6,128 nt of DNA from an uncultured Brevibacterium sp. GTDB taxonomy: Bacteria > Actinomycetota > Actinomycetes > Actinomycetales > Brevibacteriaceae. A model generated the notes under the pieces. The model did not search any database. It was not told the DNA's origin and saw nothing but the letters and a program-made list of their open reading frames with translations. The stretch is from contig CALUDL010000095.1 of assembly GCA_943914815.1 (NCBI GenBank), positions 1-6,128 on the forward strand. The letters are read 5' to 3'. The translations under genes were made by a program, and so were the position numbers. Shown here in pieces: positions 1 to 5,270 of this stretch; within the stretch, counting starts at the first letter, position 1; the number at the start of each line of letters is the position of its first letter.

Positions 1-638
1 CGGAAACGCAAGCCACCTTCATCGGTTGCGCCAAAGAGCCCCACCTCGGGCTGAATGAGGGTGAACAACGCAATAAACAGCAGCGCAAGCCCGCCCAAAT
101 ACCCCATGGCCCAGCCAACATTCGACACCGTGCCGGCGTTTGCCGGGGTAGAAATATGGGGCAACATGCCGTTGTATGAAACCTGCGCGATCTCGAAAAC
201 CACCTGCGCAATACACAGAATCACCAGGCCAGGCACAAAGTATTCAGGCGAATCCTTCACAAAGAACAAGGCACCCATCAGCGCCACCACAATCATGGTG
301 AACGACGTGACGGCCCGGTGGTGGTTCGCTTTCGCATCCGCTCGGACTCCGGCGGCCGGGGCAATCACGGCCACTAAAAGTCCCGCAAGCGCGGTGACAA
401 AACCCAGCGCGGCCGTCCCCGAATCATGGTCACCTGCCACCTTGGACGTGAGATACGGAGTGAACACGAACGTGATGATGACCGCGTTGAACGCCGCCGA
501 ACCCCAGTCCCACAGCGCCCAGGCCACAATCGTGGACCGGGTAGCGGGGGCGGGTGCCGGTTCCGAGGCCGCTACCAGGTTCGCTGCCGGGGGAGTGCTG
601 CCGCCGTGCGGGGATGCCGAGGTGTCCGATGATTCCAT
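1..638 (-). CDS. UMF1-family MFS permease, N-terminal part (runs off left edge)
   Basis: The minus strand is open from an ATG at 638 to the window edge, giving 212 codons with no stop. The protein is a polytopic membrane protein of the bacterial UMF1/Atg22-like branch of the major facilitator superfamily. After a 33-residue Ala/Pro-rich, probably disordered N-tail, TM1 carries the hallmark AWALWDWGSAAFN (residues 39-51). Further hydrophobic segments lie near 75-97, 110-127, 133-153 and 172-192. The family-typical YNGMLPHIS (155-163) and GWAMGYLGG (175-183) are present. Bacterial members are usually about 400-450 aa, so roughly half is missing beyond base 1. The substrate is unknown; Atg22 homologues in yeast vacuoles export amino acids, but that cannot be carried over. 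No Shine-Dalgarno precedes the ATG. An in-frame ATG at 680 and a GTG at 698 are alternatives, also without good SDs. The gene is transcribed divergently from the aldolase. Family call is strong; start and substrate are uncertain. Confidence 0.9.
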   Translation of the reverse strand, partial: MESSDTSASPHGGSTPPAANLVAASEPAPAPATRSTIVAWALWDWGSAAFNAVIITFVFTPYLTSKVAGDHDSGTAALGFVTALAGLLVAVIAPAAGVRADAKANHHRAVTSFTMIVVALMGALFFVKDSPEYFVPGLVILCIAQVVFEIAQVSYNGMLPHISTPANAGTVSNVGWAMGYLGGLALLFIALFTLIQPEVGLFGATDEGGLRF

Positions 639-645
639 ACTCAGA

Positions 646-651
646 ACTGTA
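646..651 (-). promoter_or_regulatory. Candidate -10 hexamer (TACAGT) for a leaderless UMF1 transcript
   Basis: Read on the minus strand, TACAGT fits the actinobacterial TANNNT -10 pattern. Only 7 nt separate it from the ATG at 638, so transcription would start at or next to the A of the start codon. This agrees with the lack of a Shine-Dalgarno. No convincing -35 is seen 16-19 bp upstream, so the call is weak. Confidence 0.3.
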
Positions 652-692
652 AGCGATCGGACAGTGACAGGGGACACCATTCGTTGAATATG

Positions 693-708
693 CGCCACCG
701 CGGAGGCG
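693..708. promoter_or_regulatory. Near-perfect 16-bp palindrome, possible operator
   Basis: CGCCACCGCGGAGGCG matches its own reverse complement at 14 of 16 positions (mismatched pair 697/704). It sits in the 164-bp divergent gap, 55 bp upstream of the UMF1 ATG and 95 bp upstream of the aldolase ATG. A dimeric regulator could bind here, but GC-rich palindromes arise easily and no regulator is identified. Confidence 0.25.
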
Positions 709-790
709 GGATCATGTTTTGAGAACCTAAAGTTCGGTCTGCGTTAAACAGGGCGTGACATACTGACAGCAAGCATCCATTTGGTATCAC

Positions 791-797
791 GAAGGAG
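791..797 (+). promoter_or_regulatory. Shine-Dalgarno of the aldolase (GAAGGAG)
   Basis: GAAGGAG is a strong anti-16S match placed 5 nt before the ATG at 803. It fixes the start codon of the aldolase and contrasts with the UMF1 and flavoprotein starts, which lack an SD. A possible upstream -10 is CATACT (759-764), without a clear -35. Confidence 0.85.
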
Positions 798-802
798 CGT
801 AC

Positions 803-1825
<1,023 letters not shown>

Positions 1826-1868
1826 GTTTCACAGGCCCCCGTTACAAGCGCTGGGGCACTTTCACGAA

Positions 1869-1928
1869 ACGGCGCAAAGCGAGCGAGACGACGCAATATA
1901 ATGCGTCGTCTCGCTCGCTTTGCGCCGT
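1869..1928. repeat. Perfect 27-bp inverted repeat with 6-nt loop
   Basis: Arms 1869-1895 and 1902-1928 are perfectly complementary over all 27 bp, with an ATATAA loop (1896-1901). Each arm contains GGCGCAAAGCGAGCGAGACG or its complement. It lies 44 bp after the aldolase stop. On the plus strand the stem is followed by CTGGTCTTGG, not a U-tract. On the minus strand it is followed by TTTCGTGAAAG, a weak U-tract. It is therefore not a canonical intrinsic terminator, although such a stable stem could protect the 3' end of the aldolase mRNA, act as a U-tract-independent terminator, or extrude as a cruciform. Confidence 0.9.
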
Positions 1929-1996
1929 CTGGTCTTGGCCAAATCACCCGGGTTGCCTCACTTGAACTGCTCCGCGAAACAGATGTGAAGAACCGT

Positions 1997-2147
1997 TTAC
2001 CCACCACAGCTCAGATCGGTGTGTTGATTACACGCCCTTTTTGTTCGTTTTGTTCACGTTTTCGGCCCAAAATCGGCTAGTTACCCAACACAGCAAGTTC
2101 ATAACCGCGCACTTGTGGTGGGTAACTGAGCTGCTGAACAAAAAGGG
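1997..2147. repeat. Cluster of permuted 12-bp repeats forming a large imperfect hairpin
   Basis: TTACCCACCACA occurs at 1997-2008, as TTACCCAACACA at 2081-2092, and inverted at 2114-2125. CCCTTTTTGTTC (2035-2046) recurs inverted as GAACAAAAAGGG (2136-2147). GCTCAG (2009-2014) recurs inverted as CTGAGC (2126-2131). The second and third copies pair as an inner hairpin: 2076-2090 with 2116-2131, plus CAAGT 2094-2098 with ACTTG 2111-2115. It has one mismatch and small bulges, and a 12-nt loop (2099-2110). The 12-bp outer stem encloses it asymmetrically. There is no transposase and no clear target-site duplication, so a mobile element is not supported. It could be a protein-binding cluster or a structured RNA. 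Confidence 0.7.
2018..2051 (+). terminator. Plus-strand intrinsic terminator behind the aldolase
   Basis: GGTGTGT (2018-2024) pairs with ACACGCC (2030-2036), with one G-U wobble and a TGATT loop. It is followed, after one C, by TTTTTGTTCGTTTT (2038-2051). The modest stem with an extended U-rich tail fits Rho-independent termination of transcripts leaving the aldolase. The U-tract is also the left arm of the outer stem of the neighbouring repeat cluster, so the two folds compete. Confidence 0.6.
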
Positions 2148-2181
2148 AACGATGACCCGACACATCAACGCCCCACAACAC

Positions 2182-2218
2182 AAAAATCTCGGGACATCGC
2201 GTGAACGATGTCCCGAGA
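2182..2218 (-). terminator. Intrinsic terminator of the AGCS symporter
   Basis: Arms 2187-2199 and 2206-2218 form a perfect 13-bp GC-rich stem (TCTCGGGACATCG) around a 6-nt loop. On the minus strand the stem is followed by TTTTTG (complement of 2181-2186). It begins 13 bp beyond the symporter stop codon. This is a textbook Rho-independent terminator on the minus strand. On the plus strand the stem has no U-tract after it. Confidence 0.93.
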
Positions 2219-2231
2219 CTTCACAGGTTAT

Positions 2232-3785
2232 TTACTTTGAGTCGGGAAGCTGAGCTTCTTCAGCCGGGTTCTTTCCGGGCGTGCCACGCTCCCAGTTATC
2301 CGCGATTTCTTCCCACAGGTCGGCGTTGGCGATTCCTGCCTCGGACGGACGGAAAACCGGGTCCTTGCCCAACTTCCGCTGACGTTCGAAGTCACGCAGA
2401 ATCTTGAACGCAGGCTGCTGCAGAATCAGAATCGCGATGATGTTGAGCCACGCCATGAGGCCCACACCCACGTCACCCAGGGCCCAAGCGGAACCTGAGC
2501 TGGTCGTCGCACCTACAACGCACGCAATCAGAATGAACAGCTGCAGGAATCGGAAGCCCACCTGGCGAACACGCACGTTCTCAACATTGCGCAGGAAGAA
2601 CGCCAAGTTCGTTTCGGCCATGTAGTAGTAGGCCACGATCGTGGTGAACGCGAAGAAGCCTAGTGAGATCGCGATGAACGACGAACCAAGCCCTGGCATC
2701 ACCGTGTCGAAACCGTTCTGCGCGAAAGCTGGGCCCACCTCGGTGTCTACCGGGAGGTTTCCGTGACCCGCGTGGAACAGGTTCTCACCCGCCGCATCAG
2801 AGAACACGTTGTACATTCCCGTGGACAGGATCATGAAGGCAGTAGCTGAACACACGAACAACGTGTCGATGTACACCGAACCTGCCTGCACCAGACCTTG
2901 CTTAGCTGGGTGTGAAACTTCGGCCGCGGCAGCTGCGTGAGGGCCGGTTCCCTGACCAGCTTCGTTGGAGTAAATTCCACGCTTAACACCCCACGAAACC
3001 GCAACACCCAACATGGCGCCAAACGTGGAGTCCACTCCAAATGCTGACTGCACAATGAGCGAGAAAACCGCAGGGATCTGGTCAGCGTTGATGAACACAA
3101 CCACGATCGCGCCCACAATGTAGATCACTGCCATGAACGGAACAACCATGGATGCGAAGGTAGCGATGCGCTTAATTCCACCAACAATAATGAAGGCCAG
3201 AAGAATTGTGATGATGACGGCTGGAATCCACTTGGGCCAGCCCCACGCCGCTTCGGCTGCTGAAGAAATACCGTTCGCCTGAACGCCTGGGAGCAGGAAG
3301 CTCATTGCCACGACGGTGACGAATGCGAACACCATCGCGTACACACTGAACAGGCCCGAAGCCTTGGTGTGACGGTAGGCACGTTCGATGAAGAACGCGG
3401 GACCACCTCGGTATTCACCGGTGTCGCGGTCACGTTCCTTATAAATCTGACCCAGGGTCGATTCGACGAACGACGTTGAGGCGCCGAAGAACGCGACGAT
3501 CCACATCCAGAAGACAGCGCCAGGACCACCAAAGGCGATAGCGGTAGCAACGCCGGCGATGTTACCCGTTCCCACACGCCCGGCCAGCGACATGGCGAGC
3601 GCTTGGAAGCTGGAAACTCCAGAGTCGCTTCCCTTCCCAGTGAACATGTAGGTGAAAATCGCGCCGATCTTGCGCAACTGCACAACCCGGGAACGGATGG
3701 TGAAGTACAGTCCGGCAAGCAAACATAAGTAGACGAGCGCAGGCGACCACACTACGTCGTTAATGGCGGTAACAACCGCATCCAT
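2232..3785 (-). CDS. AGCS-family sodium:alanine/glycine symporter
   Basis: This inner-membrane secondary carrier of the alanine or glycine:cation symporter family takes up small neutral amino acids with sodium. From the ATG at 3785 it is 517 aa. The open frame extends upstream to 3932, but those 49 extra codons are not protein-like, while AAGGAG lies 5 nt before 3785. TM1 is at about 14-30. The AGCS signature spans 69-95, including VGTGNIAGVATAIAFGGPGA and the FWMW that follows. The second conserved block is NEAGQGTGPHAAAAAEVSHP (274-293), then a TM segment at about 303-321. Roughly ten to eleven hydrophobic segments run to about 455. A polar C-tail (460-517) ends in an acidic/Pro-rich stretch. 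Length is slightly above the usual 450-500 because of the tail. A clear terminator follows the stop, so the gene is monocistronic. Upstream lie a candidate promoter, a CRP-like site and a palindrome, suggesting carbon- or amino-acid-responsive control. The exact substrate is inferred from family only. Confidence 0.95.
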   Translation of the reverse strand: MDAVVTAINDVVWSPALVYLCLLAGLYFTIRSRVVQLRKIGAIFTYMFTGKGSDSGVSSFQALAMSLAGRVGTGNIAGVATAIAFGGPGAVFWMWIVAFFGASTSFVESTLGQIYKERDRDTGEYRGGPAFFIERAYRHTKASGLFSVYAMVFAFVTVVAMSFLLPGVQANGISSAAEAAWGWPKWIPAVIITILLAFIIVGGIKRIATFASMVVPFMAVIYIVGAIVVVFINADQIPAVFSLIVQSAFGVDSTFGAMLGVAVSWGVKRGIYSNEAGQGTGPHAAAAAEVSHPAKQGLVQAGSVYIDTLFVCSATAFMILSTGMYNVFSDAAGENLFHAGHGNLPVDTEVGPAFAQNGFDTVMPGLGSSFIAISLGFFAFTTIVAYYYMAETNLAFFLRNVENVRVRQVGFRFLQLFILIACVVGATTSSGSAWALGDVGVGLMAWLNIIAILILQQPAFKILRDFERQRKLGKDPVFRPSEAGIANADLWEEIADNWERGTPGKNPAEEAQLPDSK

Positions 3786-3790
3786 AGAAA

Positions 3791-3796
3791 CTCCTT
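3791..3796 (-). promoter_or_regulatory. Shine-Dalgarno deciding the symporter start (AAGGAG)
   Basis: On the minus strand AAGGAG is followed by TTTCT and then the ATG at 3785, an ideal 5-nt spacing. It supports the 517-aa protein over the longer open frame starting at 3932, whose ATG sits only 5 bp from the divergent flavoprotein start. Confidence 0.9.
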
Positions 3797-3817
3797 GGAC
3801 AGGTTCAAGAAAAGTGA

Positions 3818-3838
3818 ACATTTCAAGATGTGAAATGT
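3818..3838. promoter_or_regulatory. Perfect 8-bp-arm palindrome in the symporter 5' region
   Basis: ACATTTCA (3818-3825) and TGAAATGT (3831-3838) are perfect inverted arms separated by AGATG. The dyad lies 33-53 bp upstream of the symporter ATG. It is immediately downstream of the candidate -10 region, so a bound dimeric repressor would block initiation or elongation. It could instead be a 5'-UTR hairpin. No regulator family can be named from the sequence. Confidence 0.5.
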
Positions 3839-3848
3839 GTGAGACGTC

Positions 3849-3881
3849 ACTATCCAACCCCCAAAGTGTGATATACGTCAA
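3849..3881 (-). promoter_or_regulatory. Candidate promoter of the AGCS symporter
   Basis: Minus-strand TTGACG (3881-3876) is a five-of-six match to the -35 consensus. Possible -10 hexamers are TTGGAT (3857-3852, 18-bp spacer) or GATAGT (3854-3849, 21-bp spacer); neither is ideal. A start near 3840-3845 would give a leader of about 55-60 nt that contains the palindrome and the SD. Confidence 0.4.
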
Positions 3882-3882
3882 A
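3867..3882. promoter_or_regulatory. CRP/GlxR-like operator
   Basis: TGTGATATACGTCAAA matches the actinobacterial CRP/GlxR consensus TGTGANNTANNTCACA at 11 of 12 defined positions. The only deviation is A for C in the right half-site. It overlaps the candidate -35 of the symporter (3876-3881) and lies 56-71 bp upstream of the flavoprotein ATG. Binding would be expected to repress the symporter by occlusion, and could activate the flavoprotein gene, but that is inference. The CRP-family consensus is established; occupancy here is not. Confidence 0.55.
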
Positions 3883-3937
3883 TTTTGCAGGTGCTTTCTG
3901 TGTTGAGGGAGCATATGCCCTGGTGTAAGCATGAAGT

Positions 3938-5212
3938 ATGCGTGTCGTGATCATTGGAGGCGGAGCTGCCGGTACGGCCTGCGCCCACTCATTCGTCCAG
4001 ACCATTGCTCAGGCTGAAAGCGGCATGGCTGACGAGTGTGGTGTCACGGTGGTGGACCCGCTCGAACAGCCGGTGGAGCTACCGCCGTTGTCGAAATCCT
4101 TAGCGGCCCAAGAACTGTCCCTGGTGCCTCACGTGCTGGGTGAAAACGTGGTTCGTGTGCAAGCGACTGTCAGCGAAGTGCGGGAGGCCAGGGAAGCTAG
4201 CGAGGTGCGCCCGGAAGAACCCAGTGCCCGCCCCCGTTACACAGTGGAGACCTCGGCCGGAGAGCTCCCAGCCGACGCAGTTGTCTACGCCACGGGCCTC
4301 ACTCCGAAGGTTCCATCCTTCGACGCGCTCACCGTGTACGACCGCGCATCCGCCACCCGTGCTCACCAGGCCATTCACGCTTTGGAACCGGGTACCTCGG
4401 TGGGGGTTCTGGGCTCAGGATTCCTGGCCCTGGAGATTGCGCGCGGGCTCGCTGACGCCGGACACCACCCATACGTCTACCTGCGTGGCGACCGGCCCCT
4501 CCCCAAAGTCAGCGCCCAGCTAGCCCAAGCTGTCATGGCCCTGCATGAACACGTCACATTCGTGCCCCACACCCCTGAACCCAACCCCGCGCAACACCCA
4601 CTGTGGTTCGCGGCAGTGGGGGCGACCTCGGCCGGGCCCGCCTTGCCTCACGCAGAGGCCAGCCCAACAACCAACCCGGCCCCCACCCACGCTGGCTACC
4701 CGGTGGGCCCTGACCTGCAGGTCACGGGGCTCCCCGGCGTGTACGCAATCGGGGACTGCGCGCACATTGAAAAGGGCCCCATGAAGGGGATCGAACCCGC
4801 CGAGGCGGCCGCCACTTCCATGGGCCGCTGGCTGGGCGCGGTGTTGGGCGAGCAGGCCACAGGTGAAAAGGCCACAGGCGAAAGGGCTGCAGGTGAGCAG
4901 GCCGCAACTGAAGCAACTGAAGGAGCCGCCTGGATTGACGTCCCATGGCACTGGTCCTTCCAAGGGCCGGTACGCATCTTCACCGCGGGCCACAACCTGA
5001 GCGCAACCAGCGGAGAGCCGGTACTCCTGGGTGACCCAACCCACCGTGCCCAATGGCTGTTCTTCACCCCTGACAACGTCCTTGCGCGCGTCGAGACCCT
5101 TAACAATCCCGGCGCCCACAACGCGGCCAAACGCGTTTTAGCCAGCCAGAACTTGCCTCATAGACGTGATGTCGATCAGTCTTTTGACATGCGGAGCTGG
5201 GCGAGCCGTTAA
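3938..5212 (+). CDS. FAD-dependent NAD(P)H oxidoreductase, ferredoxin-reductase-like
   Basis: This 424-aa flavoprotein resembles the rhodocoxin/putidaredoxin-reductase group, which passes electrons from NAD(P)H via FAD to ferredoxins. The N-terminal Rossmann motif VVIIGGGAAGTACA (3-16) binds FAD. ELPPLSKS (47-54) matches the family's PPLSK segment, and VVYATGLTPKVP (115-126) the ATG loop. GVLGSGFLALEIA (156-168) is the nucleotide-binding GxGxxA region. GVYAIGDCAHIE (267-278) is the second FAD contact. A C-terminal reductase-like domain starts near VPWHWS (335-340). Unusual points are a pentapeptide-repeat linker (305-329), a shortened NAD(P) domain, and Arg183 where NADH enzymes usually have Glu. 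The protein starts directly at the FAD motif, which supports this ATG despite no SD. The gene diverges from the symporter and is 58 bp upstream of the export permease. With no electron-transfer partner in view, its acceptor is unknown; a generic NAD(P)H:acceptor oxidoreductase is possible. Confidence 0.85.
   Translation: MRVVIIGGGAAGTACAHSFVQTIAQAESGMADECGVTVVDPLEQPVELPPLSKSLAAQELSLVPHVLGENVVRVQATVSEVREAREASEVRPEEPSARPRYTVETSAGELPADAVVYATGLTPKVPSFDALTVYDRASATRAHQAIHALEPGTSVGVLGSGFLALEIARGLADAGHHPYVYLRGDRPLPKVSAQLAQAVMALHEHVTFVPHTPEPNPAQHPLWFAAVGATSAGPALPHAEASPTTNPAPTHAGYPVGPDLQVTGLPGVYAIGDCAHIEKGPMKGIEPAEAAATSMGRWLGAVLGEQATGEKATGERAAGEQAATEATEGAAWIDVPWHWSFQGPVRIFTAGHNLSATSGEPVLLGDPTHRAQWLFFTPDNVLARVETLNNPGAHNAAKRVLASQNLPHRRDVDQSFDMRSWASR
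4850..4909 (+). repeat. Four-unit 15-bp in-frame tandem repeat in the flavoprotein gene
   Basis: Four imperfect 15-bp units at 4850, 4865, 4880 and 4895 share the pattern GARVRGGCYRCARST. They encode EQATG, EKATG, ERAAG and EQAAT (residues 305-324), followed by a decayed fifth unit, EATEG. The period is a multiple of three, so copy-number change would keep frame. It forms a charged, flexible linker between the FAD domain and the C-terminal domain. Confidence 0.85.
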
Positions 5213-5215
5213 ACT
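5184..5215 (+). promoter_or_regulatory. Weak promoter candidate for the export permease
   Basis: A perfect TTGACA (5184-5189) lies inside the last codons of the flavoprotein gene, and TAAACT (5210-5215) overlaps its stop codon. The 20-bp spacer is longer than ideal. TAGGCT (5215-5220) and TAGAAT (5228-5233) are alternative -10 hexamers without a matching -35. No terminator separates the two genes, so read-through from the flavoprotein is also possible. Confidence 0.3.
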
Positions 5216-5270
5216 AGGCTGTTGCTTTAGAATCGGGTTGTCGTTATTCGCTTATGAAAGTTAATCGTCA

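Larger units (their letters stand above)
1826..2231. other. Structured 406-bp gap between convergent genes, no convincing gene
   Basis: The gap lies between the 3' ends of the aldolase (plus) and the symporter (minus). Short open frames exist on both strands but lack an SD and recognisable motifs, and their sequence is largely that of the inverted repeats. No tRNA-like cloverleaf was found by eye. What it does hold is structure: a 27-bp stem-loop, a plus-strand terminator, a repeat cluster and a minus-strand terminator, each listed separately. The repeats argue for termination, insulation or an unrecognised RNA or protein-binding element rather than coding. Confidence 0.7.

Noticed and set aside
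55..687. Long plus-strand open frame opposite the UMF1 gene
   Set aside because: It is the antisense of a clearly recognisable membrane protein, has no SD and its translation shows no family features.
751..770. CRP-like site upstream of the aldolase (CGTGACATACTGACAG)
   Set aside because: Only the left half-site resembles the consensus; the right half does not match TCACA.
1929..2035. Possible tRNA or other RNA gene in the gap
   Set aside because: No T-loop GTTCRANNC with matching acceptor and anticodon stems could be assembled.
1997..2147. Repeat cluster as a MITE or insertion-sequence remnant
   Set aside because: There is no transposase fragment, no symmetric terminal inverted repeats at both outer ends and no visible target-site duplication.
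2041..2253. 70-codon plus-strand frame in the gap between convergent genes
   Set aside because: It starts within the terminator U-tract, runs through the inverted repeats and terminator stem, lacks an SD and enters the symporter gene antisense.
3786..3848. Glycine-type riboswitch in the symporter leader
   Set aside because: Only about 55-60 nt of likely leader exist and it lacks the conserved glycine aptamer core; the palindrome alone does not support a riboswitch.
3786..3932. 49-codon N-terminal extension of the symporter from an ATG at 3932
   Set aside because: An ideal AAGGAG sits before the ATG at 3785. The extension would cover the promoter, CRP-like site and palindrome, and resembles no AGCS N-terminus.
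4520..5130. Long minus-strand open frames opposite the flavoprotein gene
   Set aside because: GC-rich antisense shadows; the plus strand encodes conserved FAD motifs throughout the region.
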